In this document: in pieces, positions 8,269 to 17,219 of the stretch
Layout: the number at the start of each line of letters is the position of its first letter
Numbering within the stretch: the first letter of the stretch is position 1
Assembly: GCF_000160535.1 (NCBI RefSeq)
Contig: NZ_GG704780.1
Span: forward strand, 989,579-1,029,158
DNA length: 39,580 bases
Source of the DNA: Hallella bergensis DSM 17361
GTDB lineage: Bacteria > Bacteroidota > Bacteroidia > Bacteroidales > Bacteroidaceae
Direction: 5' to 3'
Position numbers and translations under genes: made by a program
Notes under the pieces: generated by a model
The model's database searches: none
Told to the model about the DNA's origin: nothing
The model's input: only the letters and a program-made list of their open reading frames with translations

Positions 8269-9693
8269 TTAGTTATAGATTCCATATTCGTTTTCATTTT
8301 CCGGCCTTGGGAATATCTGGATATTATCAGCAGGCTCAAAGTTCTTCAGAATATTCAATATCGGGCTGTTCAGCCTTTTATACTCATAGAACATGTGCCC
8401 TTCGCCTATAAATTCGCGACGCATCTCTTCAATAAGAACTTCCTGGCTAATCTTTGTCTTATCTGTCTTGACAGATTTTGTCATTCGCGAGCGTCTGAGT
8501 GTGTTCAGCGTCTCCAAAGCCTGGGCATCTCCCAGGTGCATCTGACATTCTGCGAGGATAAGATACATCTCTGAAAGTTTCAGGAGCACCTGCTTGGGAT
8601 AGAATTTTTCTATTTCCTCATTCGTATATTTCACCAAGTATCTGTTTTGGGCATTCACCCACGTGGACAACCGTACATCATCGTTATTGTTGTCAAACAG
8701 TTCGTTGATGTTGGTGGGCAACGGAAGCTCCGCACCACTCACACTTGTATCGGTAGAGATGCCCATGTGTATCTTGCGCGCATTGTCGCGTATAGCTTTG
8801 TTTCTTATTGAGAATATATGCTCATCGCTGAAGAGCATATCCACCGAATCTTTCTGTACATTGATGCTCTTCTTGATGTCCAACAGACTGAACTTGCCCG
8901 ATTCTATCACGCTTGCGGCCAGCTTACCCGCCTCTTGGTATTTTCCCTCGTCGAGCAATATACGGGCAAGCAGGGCATCCACGGCATAGTAGTTTGCCCT
9001 GGCCACGTATCGGTCGCTTTCTGTTTTGTCCTCAAAAGTGTAGGGCACAACCTGCCTGATGGGGTCGTTTTCCAATTCAAGCCTTGCCTCGTCTAAGTCT
9101 TTCTTGATTTTGTCGATAACCGACTTCACCGTCATGGCAGGCGTAGGCTTAACACCGAAGGTCTCGACGTATGGAATTCCCGTCGCATCAGGAGCGCGCT
9201 TCACATTGGGTGCATAAAGCCGCAACAGGTCGTAATGCAGATATGCCCTCAAGAACAGGCATTGGCCTTTCACTTGATGACGCACAGGCTCGCTCAGCAC
9301 CTCGGGCCGCTTGTCAATCCACCTCAAAATATTGTTCACCTCAGCAATAGCAGCATACATGCTATACCAAATGCCATTGATCTGTGCTCTCAGATTGTCA
9401 TTGTCGTAATGATAATCCCGGGCATAATGAAACTGATGGTACACCGTCTCCATCTTCTCATAGTCATACAGCTGCCCAAACACGTCCAGCAACCCGAACG
9501 TGAGGTCTCTGCCATAAAGTCCACCCTTGCCCATGTCAGCATATACACCTGCCACGGCATCTTTGAAACCTTGTTCAGTAGAGAAGAGCTTATCCTCGTC
9601 AACAGAATTATCTGGTTTGACATCCAACCAATTATTGCATGCAGTCAGCAACAGGACGCACGCACCTGCTATGATATATCGATTTATTTTCAT
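8269..9693 (-). CDS. SusD/RagB family nutrient-binding lipoprotein
   Basis: The 474-residue lipoprotein has lipobox L-T-A-C (Cys19) followed by NNWLDVKPDNSVDEDKLFST, the standard SusD start. TPR-like helices follow, with GIWYSMYAAIAEVNNILRWI, VKGQCLFLRAYLHYDLLRLY and GIPYVETF, and the C-terminal SEMYLILAECQMHLGD, LNTLRRSR and EEMRREFIGEGHMFYEYKRL. Length is normal for a short RagB-like member. It starts 4 bp after the SusC stop. SusD proteins form the lid of the SusC transporter on the cell surface and capture the substrate, which cannot be read from sequence. Confidence 0.95.
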   Translation of the reverse strand: MKINRYIIAGACVLLLTACNNWLDVKPDNSVDEDKLFSTEQGFKDAVAGVYADMGKGGLYGRDLTFGLLDVFGQLYDYEKMETVYHQFHYARDYHYDNDNLRAQINGIWYSMYAAIAEVNNILRWIDKRPEVLSEPVRHQVKGQCLFLRAYLHYDLLRLYAPNVKRAPDATGIPYVETFGVKPTPAMTVKSVIDKIKKDLDEARLELENDPIRQVVPYTFEDKTESDRYVARANYYAVDALLARILLDEGKYQEAGKLAASVIESGKFSLLDIKKSINVQKDSVDMLFSDEHIFSIRNKAIRDNARKIHMGISTDTSVSGAELPLPTNINELFDNNNDDVRLSTWVNAQNRYLVKYTNEEIEKFYPKQVLLKLSEMYLILAECQMHLGDAQALETLNTLRRSRMTKSVKTDKTKISQEVLIEEMRREFIGEGHMFYEYKRLNSPILNILKNFEPADNIQIFPRPENENEYGIYN

Positions 9694-9697
9694 TTCC

Positions 9698-12600
9698 TTA
9701 GAATCTAACGTTTATACCCATGGAGAACGACCGCGCGTAGGGATAACTCGTTCCACGCTCCTGTTTGATGGTGGAGAGACGGAACAAATCGGTTGTGGCG
9801 GCTATAATCTTCACATATTCTATACCCAAATTGCTTATCCATTTTTGGGGTAAAGTATAGGTCAGCGACAGATTGGACAATACCAAGGTGTTGTTGTCCT
9901 GCACAAACCTACTCGTTTGATAAACGGGCGACATGTCGTCTATCCGTCTGTACTTGGCATGGTTGCCGGGCTCTTTCCAGCGATCGTAGAGCACTCGCCT
10001 GTCTGCATTGATGGCAGGGTTGGCTCCTTCCACCTTTGTTGCAAGCGTGCTGTTGTATGATTTCCCACCATAACGGTATGTGGCAACGGCATAGAGGTTA
10101 AAGTCTTTCCAGCGAAGGTTGTTGATGATGTTTCCGTTGAACCTTGGCTCGGTATCTCCCACCACAACCTTGTCCTTATAGTCGTATATGAAACTCATCG
10201 AACCGTCGCGCTTGTAGTACACCTCATTGCCCGTAGCAGGGTCTATGCCACCCGACCTCACCACATAGATGGCTGTGGTTGAATTGCCATTCTCGTATTG
10301 GTTGACCACCTTGCCTGTGATATTGCTGTTTTGCTTGGTGTTATTCCGACGGTTCATCTCCTCTAACTCGTTGGATATCTTTCGTATCTTGTTTTTGTTA
10401 TGGAAAGTGGATAAGGTGGTGGTCCACGACCAATCCCTTGTCTTTAACCAATTAGCCGAAAGTCGAAGTTCGAAACCCGTATTTTCTACCTCTCCCACAT
10501 TTTCGGTGTACGACGAGAACCCAGTCGATGGCGCCACGTTCATGGGCAGGAGCAGATTATTGGTGAGTTTGCGGTAAACGTCGCCATAGAATGCCAGCCG
10601 TCCCTTGAACAAGGTTAGATCCACACCGAGGTTGTAAGCCATGGTTTGTTGCCATTTCAGGTTGTTGTTGCCATAGTCCTGGAGGGTAGCTCCCCACGAG
10701 TCCAAATAAATGTTTTGAGCCATATAGGTGTATCGGGTGATGGCCTGTGAGGAGGCAAAGTTGATATTGCCCGTACTTCCCACCGATGCTCTTAGCCGGA
10801 GCGTACCGAAATCCTCGTTCATGAATTTTTCCTTGTGCACGTTCCATGCCAGTCCCAAAGACCAGAATGGTGCAAACCTCTTGTTACTTCCGAATTTCGA
10901 CGAGCCGTCTGTACGGAACGAGAAGTCTATGTAATAGCGCTCCTTCAAGCCATAGTTCATGTTCAGGAGCACACCAAAGAGACGCGATATGTCTGACACA
11001 TCATCAGGTTTGCTGTTTGCAGCATATTGCTGGGCATAGTGTATGTTGGCCAAATTGTCGTTAAGGAAACCCGTGGCCACAAACCCCTGACCCTTCACGG
11101 TGTTGTCGGTGAAGTTTGTACCGAGTGTCATGCTCAGCGTGTGAATATCTCTGAATGTATTGTAGTAAGACAACAGCACATTGCCGTCCATCGTGGTCTC
11201 TGTGGTATTGAAATAGGTGGCCCGTCCCTTTTTGGCAATATCGGTCTCATTAGCAAACGTGGGCGACTTGGGCGAGACAAAGGCCTCCTGCTGCGAGAGC
11301 ATCTTGGAATAGCTCATACGGGCTGTCAGGCGGAAAGCATTGAGGAATCGCCACTCCAGATAGAAGTTGTCTGTCCATGTTGTCGATTTGGTCAGGTCCT
11401 TGTTGGCCAACGTGGCATTGATGAGGGGGTTTACATGATTGGTAGACAATATTTTAACCATGTTCCCATCTGCATCATAGATTCGGTCGTAAGGATTTTG
11501 CATCGCAAAAAGCCCGAACGAGCCGTATGGTGAGTTCTTGCCTTTAACCTCTGATATGGTTAGGTCGTTTCTCACCCTGAAGTTGTTGCCAACATTGTAG
11601 TCGAGCACAGCTCCAATACCATAATTGTTTCTGTCGGAACCTTTCATCACACCGGCATTGCTGTCGTATCTTCCGTGCAGCTGGTATCTGAGATTATTGT
11701 CCCCACCCTCTAATATGGCCGAGTATTTTTGATAGAGCGCCGTGCGTAAGGGCTGTGAAAGCCAATAGGTGTTCACCCCACGTCTTACTTCTTGCAGACG
11801 GGAATTGTAGAGCCTATCCTTTTCCAGTTGTCCCTCCAGTCCACCTGACGCAAAGATATATCGGCCGGCAAGTCGTTCAAATTCCAGCTTTTCTTCGGCG
11901 TTCATCAGGTTGTAGTCTCTCAGGTCGGGCACAGAGAACGTGTAGTTGGCACTGAAGTCCACCTTGATTTTTCCGGGCTGAGGTCTTTTGGTAGTCATCA
12001 CAATCACTCCGTTGGCACCGCGTGAGCCATACATGGCCGTAGCCGAGGCATCCTTGAGAATGGTGATGTTTTCTATACGGTTGATATCATAGTCGTACAC
12101 GGCCTGTGCCGACACCTCTATACCGTCCATAATATAGAGCGGCCCATTGGGATTGTTGCGCGAGCTTTCGGCCGATCCCCTGAGATCAAAAGTGCTCTGT
12201 CCGCGCAACGTCATCTCCGGTACGTGGTTGGGGTCCGAACCATAGTCGAGCTCTTCGGTTATTCTGAGCGAAGGGTTATAAGCCGAGAGCGTAGACAACA
12301 CGTTGGTTGCACCCAGGTCTTTCAACTGGTCAGCCTTGATCGTAACCTCCGATCCGGTGTAGCTCTCTTTCGAACGACTATAATAACCGTTTACCACCAC
12401 ACCTTTAAGCATGAGTTCATCGCTGGCCTCAAGTTTTACATCCATGGAGGCTTGCCCTTGGTAAACTCGTTCCTCGCTTCTCATACCCAGATAGCTGAAA
12501 ACAAGCGTCTGGCCTTTGGCGACACGGATGGTGTAGCGACCATCCATGTCGGTTGCAGCACCGGCATCCTTGCCCTTTATCCTTACAACAGCACCCACGA

Positions 12601-13003
12601 TGGGCAGCCCCTCTGCATCGACCACTGTTCCGTGTACCTCACGGGCAGCATGAAGTCTCGTGTCCCTCTCCTCCTTGTACAGCCTTATCAGCCGACCTTC
12701 CACACGATAGCCGAAAGGCTTGCCATCCAACAGGCGCTTCAGCGCCGTGTCCATGGTAGCCTCCTTCAAATCGGCGGTAACGGTATAGCCATCCGTTGTT
12801 CCTGCCTGAAATGACAGCTGGTAATAGCCTGAAAGTTTTTCTACGGCTTTCAGAGCCACACTTAGTTTCTCGCCGGCACATTGGTAAGTGATGCGTTCTC
12901 CCGATGTCAATTGCTGGGCTTGCAAAGGGAATATACAAAACAAGCATAAAAACAAAGTCAGCAGCGACAACCTCATTTGCCTTGTCTCTCCTTGCTTCTC
13001 CAT
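9698..13003 (-). CDS. SusC/RagA TonB-dependent transporter with STN domain
   Basis: Outer-membrane transporter of about 1,100 residues. Start ATG 13003 (MEKQGETRQMRLSLLTLFL) fits the promoter at 13034-13065; ATG 12976 is an alternative directly before the signal peptide. Order: signal peptide ending LQAQ; STN domain (about residues 30-110, with LSVALKAVEKLSGYYQLSFQ and MDTALKRLLDGKPFGY); a carboxypeptidase-D-like regulatory domain (HGTVVDAEGLPIVGAVVRIK); plug domain with GPLYIMDGIEV and ILKDASATAMYGSRGANGVI; then the beta-barrel ending in S-M-G-I-N-V-R-F with a terminal aromatic. It is the first gene of a five-gene operon. STN domains usually signal to a FecR-type anti-sigma factor, but none is in the window. 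Confidence 0.95.
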   Translation of the reverse strand: MEKQGETRQMRLSLLTLFLCLFCIFPLQAQQLTSGERITYQCAGEKLSVALKAVEKLSGYYQLSFQAGTTDGYTVTADLKEATMDTALKRLLDGKPFGYRVEGRLIRLYKEERDTRLHAAREVHGTVVDAEGLPIVGAVVRIKGKDAGAATDMDGRYTIRVAKGQTLVFSYLGMRSEERVYQGQASMDVKLEASDELMLKGVVVNGYYSRSKESYTGSEVTIKADQLKDLGATNVLSTLSAYNPSLRITEELDYGSDPNHVPEMTLRGQSTFDLRGSAESSRNNPNGPLYIMDGIEVSAQAVYDYDINRIENITILKDASATAMYGSRGANGVIVMTTKRPQPGKIKVDFSANYTFSVPDLRDYNLMNAEEKLEFERLAGRYIFASGGLEGQLEKDRLYNSRLQEVRRGVNTYWLSQPLRTALYQKYSAILEGGDNNLRYQLHGRYDSNAGVMKGSDRNNYGIGAVLDYNVGNNFRVRNDLTISEVKGKNSPYGSFGLFAMQNPYDRIYDADGNMVKILSTNHVNPLINATLANKDLTKSTTWTDNFYLEWRFLNAFRLTARMSYSKMLSQQEAFVSPKSPTFANETDIAKKGRATYFNTTETTMDGNVLLSYYNTFRDIHTLSMTLGTNFTDNTVKGQGFVATGFLNDNLANIHYAQQYAANSKPDDVSDISRLFGVLLNMNYGLKERYYIDFSFRTDGSSKFGSNKRFAPFWSLGLAWNVHKEKFMNEDFGTLRLRASVGSTGNINFASSQAITRYTYMAQNIYLDSWGATLQDYGNNNLKWQQTMAYNLGVDLTLFKGRLAFYGDVYRKLTNNLLLPMNVAPSTGFSSYTENVGEVENTGFELRLSANWLKTRDWSWTTTLSTFHNKNKIRKISNELEEMNRRNNTKQNSNITGKVVNQYENGNSTTAIYVVRSGGIDPATGNEVYYKRDGSMSFIYDYKDKVVVGDTEPRFNGNIINNLRWKDFNLYAVATYRYGGKSYNSTLATKVEGANPAINADRRVLYDRWKEPGNHAKYRRIDDMSPVYQTSRFVQDNNTLVLSNLSLTYTLPQKWISNLGIEYVKIIAATTDLFRLSTIKQERGTSYPYARSFSMGINVRF

Positions 13004-13033
13004 AGTTAAGTTTGATTTATTAGGTTTAATGCG

Positions 13034-13065
13034 CAAATTTAATAACTTAAACCCTATTTTGCAAA
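13034..13065 (-). promoter_or_regulatory. Bacteroidota promoter of the STN-SusC operon
   Basis: On the minus strand TTTG (13065-13062), a 20-bp spacer, then TAAATTTG (13041-13034) fit the Bacteroidota -33/-7 consensus TTTG...TAnnTTTG exactly. The predicted start near 13027 gives a leader of about 24 nt before ATG 13003. Confidence 0.7.
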
Positions 13066-13104
13066 TAATAACACAAAAAAAATCGAGGAATTACTACAAA
13101 TTGT

Positions 13105-13142
13105 AAATCGGCACGATATGACTGCTCACATCGTGCCGATTT
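13105..13142 (-). terminator. 13-bp perfect hairpin, likely terminator after HU/smalltalk
   Basis: AAATCGGCACGAT (13105-13117) pairs perfectly with ATCGTGCCGATTT (13130-13142) across a 12-nt loop. It lies 24 bp beyond the smalltalk stop and just upstream of the SusC promoter, so it probably insulates the two units. No long T-run follows on the minus strand, so strength is uncertain. Confidence 0.65.
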
Positions 13143-13166
13143 CGTGTTTTTCATGGGTATTGACGG

Positions 13167-13265
13167 TTACGCCATCCCAGAGTTCAAGCCAAGCGTTGTG
13201 GCAATGGCTGTCAGAATGCTAATGAGGACTTGTATCACAAGTTTCCAGGTGCTTTTGTGTTTCAT
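13167..13265 (-). CDS. Smalltalk protein
   Basis: A 32-residue frame begins MKHKSTWKLVIQVLISILTA and ends in a short LGLNSGMA tail. This matches the Bacteroidota 'smalltalk' family: a charged K-x-S-T-W start and one hydrophobic helix, usually 30-40 residues. It is encoded directly downstream of an HU-like gene, as here (115 bp gap), which supports the call. The single helix suggests membrane association. Its role is unknown. In many relatives an N-acetylmuramoyl-L-alanine amidase gene follows; here the next feature is a terminator and then SusC, so that partner is absent. Confidence 0.85.
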   Translation of the reverse strand: MKHKSTWKLVIQVLISILTAIATTLGLNSGMA

Positions 13266-13380
13266 GGTTTTTTAGGTTTGAAGGCCTCCCCTGGCCTATC
13301 GCGACTCGGGGAGAGCCAAAGGTAAGGTTAATGTTTTTAGAAGACACCCCCTCCCCTGCATGAAGAGGAGGTGGAAGCTG

Positions 13381-13872
13381 CTATGCAGGCTTCTCTTCTT
13401 TCTTGGGTTCATCGTTTTTCTTGGGTTCATCCTTCACGTCATTCTTGGGTGCCTCCTTGGCCGTCACGCCGTTCAGGAGATTCTTGACGTAGAAACCGGT
13501 GCGGTTGCCCTTGTCATTGACTCCGGTAGGATTGAAGCGCTTCTCGGGCGTATAGACAATGTGATAGCCAGCAATCTTGGAGCCGTCAAACTCGGCACTG
13601 GTTTCGGCCGGTTTGGTGCTGATTCCCACGCGGAACGAGCCTATACCATCGAGCACCACCTTTTGGGAATTCAAGAGATGTCCCTTCATGAACACGGCTG
13701 TCTCTGTCAGCACGGCCAACACATCCGCATAGGTGACGGTTGTGGCGTGAGAGATTTCCTCGGCCAGCGCCTTGGTCGAAATCACATCCATGATGATGGC
13801 TCGGCCATACCATTTTCCAAATGTACTTGAAGCTGCGCGTTTGTTTTGTACTTTACGATAACGAATTGCCAT
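13381..13872 (-). CDS. HU-like (HU-HIG) DNA-binding protein
   Basis: The 163-residue protein begins MAIRYRKVQNKRAASSTFGK, the usual opening of Bacteroidota HU-like proteins. The IHF/HU fold covers about residues 25-125: LAEEISHATTVTYADVLAVL, MKGHLLNSQKVVLDGIGSFR and a DNA-arm region near GISTKPAETSAEF. The last 25 residues are a low-complexity lysine/glutamate/proline tail (DEPKKNDEPKKEEKPA) made of near-repeats. The protein should bind and bend DNA as a nucleoid-associated factor. A good promoter lies at 13960-13991 and smalltalk follows. Confidence 0.93.
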   Translation of the reverse strand: MAIRYRKVQNKRAASSTFGKWYGRAIIMDVISTKALAEEISHATTVTYADVLAVLTETAVFMKGHLLNSQKVVLDGIGSFRVGISTKPAETSAEFDGSKIAGYHIVYTPEKRFNPTGVNDKGNRTGFYVKNLLNGVTAKEAPKNDVKDEPKKNDEPKKEEKPA

Positions 13873-13959
13873 AGTGTTTTTCCTTTCTTAAATTTTTAAT
13901 GGTTAAAATTGTGTTGTGTCTTTACAGTGTTGAAGCTTCATGTTTTCTGTTTGACAATG

Positions 13960-13991
13960 CAAAGGTAGGGCAACGGGCGCGTATACACAAA
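13960..13991 (-). promoter_or_regulatory. Promoter of the HU-like gene
   Basis: On the minus strand TTTG (13991-13988), a 20-bp spacer, then TACCTTTG (13967-13960) match the Bacteroidota consensus. The predicted start near 13953 leaves a leader of about 80 nt. Confidence 0.7.
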
Positions 13992-14040
13992 GGGCACGCG
14001 ACTATGTCATACGCCACGTTCATCGACTCCGCACGACTAT

Positions 14041-14235
14041 AGCGGCAACGACAAAAATATTATGGCAACGACTTACACGACAATACACGAGACATAATAT
14101 TATTGCAACGACATTTCACGACTTTACACGACAAAAAAAATAAGTCGTGAAAAGTCGTGGGTGTCGATGCAAAAAATGAGTCGTGGAAAGTAGATGCAAA
14201 AATAAAAGTCGTGGGGGTTGATGCGAGAAAAAATT
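14041..14235. repeat. CACGAC/GTCGTG inverted repeat array, left copy
   Basis: The left half carries GCAACGAC and CACGAC motifs; the right half carries their complements GTCGTG and GTCGATGC. They meet at an A-rich centre near 14133-14142. The two central arms (14105-14132 and about 14144-14170) are roughly 28 bp near reverse complements. A second array of the same build is at 23201-23487. It occupies the gap between the end of the YihY-family gene and the HU promoter. Confidence 0.8.
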
Positions 14236-14360
14236 GTGGAGGATGCCGTGGTCAACGCAGGCGCGATGAACGCATAAACCTATCTTGTCATCGTCTCCGT
14301 GGCGTCACGCTGCTCGCTGCCGTAGATAGCAGGGGAATGAGGGAGTATACGGGGAATCTC

Positions 14361-15689
14361 CTAACTTTCAACGATCTCCTCCACCTTCACGCTGTCCATA
14401 GCCGTAAGATAATCCTGCAACATATCCTCAAGTTGTCGTTCTACTTCTGCCGACAACTGCAGGCTGTCGTCGCCCTGTCGAGCGGACGTTTTCCGACCCA
14501 GGATCGCCTCGACCATCGTGCCCATGCCCAGGTCGCCGGCATCGCGATTGAGCGTGTACACCTCTGTGCCGTCGCCGGTATGCGTGCGCGAAACGAGTCG
14601 CGCATCGATCAGCGTATGCAGGCTGCACATGAGTTGTGAATAGCTGAAATGCGTGAGGCTGAGGAGGTCGCGCACGGGGCACGGTCCCCCACCCCGCCGC
14701 TGGCGTTGGCACAGCAGACTGAGCACCATCCCACTCTTCCGAATCTTTTCCAATAGACTGTCGGGGCGGGTCTCGCCCAGATGACCCTCGGCGAGTTCCT
14801 GGTTGGCGCGCCCCAGTTCAGCAAAACCGATGCAGATAAACCACGACAACTGCATCCACAGCATCAGCAGTGGCAGGGCGGCCAAGGAACCATAGATGAT
14901 GCTGTAGCTCGTGAACATCACCTGATAATATACATAAGCCGTTTGGAGTCCGATAATGCACAGCCCCGCCAGCATGGCCGGGAACCACACCATCGACACA
15001 CGCACCTTGGTGTTGGGCACAAAGGTATAGAGCAACGTGAAAAACAAGGTCAGCACGGTCAGGGGCACCGCAAAACTGATGATGCCCTTAAACACGGGCG
15101 TGAGCACTTGGAAGTCGGGCAGACGACCGAGAATGGAATTGAAAAACACACTGAGACCAGACAAGAGAATGATGGCCAGCGGCACTAAGAATATCACCGA
15201 AATATAGTCGAAGGCCGCCCTACCCCAGTCGCGCTCCTTCGTCACTGCCCAAATGCCATTGAAAACGCCCTCGACGTTGTTGAAAAGCGAAATGACACTG
15301 TAGAGCATAAACACCAAACTCACACCGATGACCACACCCGTGTGCGTATAGTTGATATACGAACTGGCCAACTCGAGAACGGCCTTGCCCACGACAGGCT
15401 GACTGGCAAACACGCGGTGAACCCACTCGGCAATGTAATCCTCGAAGCCGAAACCGCGCCCCACGGCAAAGATGATGGCAAAAACCGGCACAATGGCCAT
15501 CATGGTGTTGAACGTGAGCTGTGCGGCATAGCCCCAGTGGTTTTCCACGAACAGTCCCTTGAAAACCATATACAATCGCTGCGCCATATACACCAGCGGG
15601 CGCTCGCGGAATGCGACATTCCCTTCCTCCCAGATGGCGCGCCGAAAAAAATACATGATTTTATTGACCGATAAATTATTCTTTTCCAT
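14361..15689 (-). CDS. YihY/BrkB family inner-membrane protein
   Basis: The 442-residue protein shows the family signatures NHWGYAAQLTFNTMMAIVPV, AVGRGFGFEDYI, a GVVIGVSLVFMLYSVISLFN helix, VFNGIWAVTKERDWGRAAFD, and a later helix around YGSLAALPLLMLWMQLSWFI. Six membrane helices lie between about residues 45 and 290. The remaining 150 residues are soluble, with a winged-helix-like segment (PVRDLLSLTHFSYSQLMCSL then LIDARLVSRTHTG) and an acidic end. The family's function is unsettled; the old RNase BN name is not supported. The long cytosolic tail is common in Bacteroidota members. ATG 15689 gives MEKNNLSVNK. No clear promoter is visible; a degenerate tandem repeat lies 80-180 bp upstream. Confidence 0.9.
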   Translation of the reverse strand: MEKNNLSVNKIMYFFRRAIWEEGNVAFRERPLVYMAQRLYMVFKGLFVENHWGYAAQLTFNTMMAIVPVFAIIFAVGRGFGFEDYIAEWVHRVFASQPVVGKAVLELASSYINYTHTGVVIGVSLVFMLYSVISLFNNVEGVFNGIWAVTKERDWGRAAFDYISVIFLVPLAIILLSGLSVFFNSILGRLPDFQVLTPVFKGIISFAVPLTVLTLFFTLLYTFVPNTKVRVSMVWFPAMLAGLCIIGLQTAYVYYQVMFTSYSIIYGSLAALPLLMLWMQLSWFICIGFAELGRANQELAEGHLGETRPDSLLEKIRKSGMVLSLLCQRQRRGGGPCPVRDLLSLTHFSYSQLMCSLHTLIDARLVSRTHTGDGTEVYTLNRDAGDLGMGTMVEAILGRKTSARQGDDSLQLSAEVERQLEDMLQDYLTAMDSVKVEEIVES

Positions 15690-15768
15690 ACAAGCAATCG
15701 TTTTCAGATGTCACATATTTGTCGCGGCCTGAACAGGGCGTTTCAGCCCGCTTCCGTGTCATTGTTCC

Positions 15769-15866
15769 CGTTGAAGCGCTCACGCCATCGCATCAAATTT
15801 GCGTTCGCGTTAAAATCTTCCCGCGCCTTCGTCAAAACATTCCCGCGTCCCCATCAAAATTTTATG
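15769..15866. repeat. Degenerate ~22-bp tandem repeat
   Basis: Units starting CGTTGAAGCG, CATCAAATTT (a 17-bp unit), CGTTAAAATC, CGTCAAAACA and CATCAAAATT succeed each other, mostly at 22-bp steps, with a shared C-G-T-(T/C)-A-A-A-A start and TCCCGCG core. In reverse complement it resembles the 22-bp units at 18997 and 39398. Otherwise 15690-16111 shows no gene. Confidence 0.55.
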
Positions 15867-16111
15867 GCAATACTAAAGCTGTTATCTAACCACAACGATT
15901 TAATAATAAGCAAGTTGCCTTGTTGTCACAACTGATTGGGTTACGATTAGGAAACAAGCGAGCCATTTTCGTTTCGCTGTCTTCTGCCTGACCATGAGCG
16001 CCCGTCTTCTGTCTGCAAAGATAATACTTTGTCATTAAACAGCAAACGTTCTCCGGAGGAAATGAAGACAAGTCACCTATGCCCCCCTATGTATATTCTA
16101 TTTGGGGCCTA

Positions 16112-16828
16112 TTATTCTTCCATTCTTGCCCTAATTTTATCCCAAGCATGTGAATCAAATAGGAAACAGTCTTTCATGGTCTCCATCATCGTTACGAATC
16201 GGCTGAATGGAATGGTAAAGCTCAACTCATTCTTGCCGACCATAGGACGAACAGAAGGATCAAACAAGCCGATAAAGCAGCTTTGGCCTTTCCTTTCATT
16301 CTCTAAGACAGTCCTCGAAACGACCGTACTACAACCCGAACCGAATTGAGATAAAACTGCATCAGGAGCGTTGTTGTCGAAGAATGCCCAACCACACAGA
16401 CCGGAAAGCATATCGGGCGTTGCATAGAACAGTACACCTTCTGTCCCATCGAAAGATTCGGTTTTGTCTATCCTGATGAAATTGAGATAAGGCTTCACAG
16501 GTCGTTTCATCCCAAGTCCCTGAACGAAGTCAACAACCATTTCAGGTGTTTTCTTGTATTTCTCTTTAAACGACACGAAGCCTGGTACTCGTTCTGGCAT
16601 ATCAGTAAAACCAGTGTAGAGTTTGCCACCGCCACATCCAATGACATCGACGCTCAGGCTGACGGGCTGTCCCTCCCTCGCATCTTGAAGTCCCTTGAAA
16701 AAGCAACCACCTATCTTCTTTGCTGCAGCTATCGGTTTGTCGCTATAGCCAAACAGCAAAGGTAATGGAGCATTACTACCAAAAGCCTCCTTGTAATTCT
16801 GAATAAATTCCTTTATTTCCATAATCAT
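16112..16828 (-). CDS. DUF169 family protein
   Basis: The 238-residue cytosolic protein matches the DUF169 pattern: an N-terminal helix, a cysteine in KKIGGCFFKGLQDAREGQPV, the glycine-rich VIGCGGGKLYTGFTDMPE, then GVLFYATPDMLSGLCGWAFF, FGSGCSTVV and a C-terminal ELSFTIPFSRFVTMM. The conserved cysteines (in GGCFF, IGCGGG, LCGW, SGCS) suggest metal or cofactor binding, but the family's role is unknown. ATGs at 16828 and 16822 are both possible starts. It stands alone, flanked by intergenic repeat DNA upstream. Confidence 0.72.
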   Translation of the reverse strand: MIMEIKEFIQNYKEAFGSNAPLPLLFGYSDKPIAAAKKIGGCFFKGLQDAREGQPVSLSVDVIGCGGGKLYTGFTDMPERVPGFVSFKEKYKKTPEMVVDFVQGLGMKRPVKPYLNFIRIDKTESFDGTEGVLFYATPDMLSGLCGWAFFDNNAPDAVLSQFGSGCSTVVSRTVLENERKGQSCFIGLFDPSVRPMVGKNELSFTIPFSRFVTMMETMKDCFLFDSHAWDKIRARMEE

Positions 16829-16892
16829 TATTTTATTTCATAGATTCTGTCCTCTCGTAAAACCTTCGAAGCTGTTTTCCCTGCCACTTTCA

Positions 16893-17212
16893 AAGTGAAG
16901 AATGAAGAGTAAAGAATCAACGCGCAGCCAAATTGTGACGAGTTGATGAGCTTGCGAATAATTTTGAATTGAAAAGCTCCTCCGCTCGGCTTCGCCGAAT
17001 CTTAGAATATCCAGAGAATATTTTTCCATTCGAGTAAACTATGCAAAAAGCAGCTCATCGCAGAATATCTTACTTTCTTGCTTCGCAAGATTAATCTTAG
17101 AATATCTTCTACCCCAACGCGCAGCCTAATTGTGAATTGAAAATTATGAATTATGAATTGCAAAGCGCCACCCAATTATGAATTATGAATTATGAATTAT
17201 GAATTGTAGACT
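16893..17212. repeat. Composite intergenic repeat region, including hairpin repeat copy 2 (16977-17106)
   Basis: Modules in order: a GTGAAGAATGAAGAG minisatellite; CGCGCAGCCAAATTGTGACG with the GAGTTGATGAGCTTGCG box; the hairpin repeat (CGGC-TTC-GCCG, AATCTTAGAATATC, CTTGC-TTC-GCAAG, AATCTTAGAATATC); then GCGCAGCC-AATTGTGAAT and tandem ATTATGA units up to the amidohydrolase stop. It fills the gap between the DUF169 and amidohydrolase genes. A 63-codon frame inside it is an artefact of the repeat. Confidence 0.8.
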
Positions 17213-17219
17213 CAGTTTG

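Noticed and set aside
16838..17029. A 63-codon minus-strand frame upstream of the DUF169 gene.
   Set aside because: Most of it is translated interspersed repeat, so it is an artefact.
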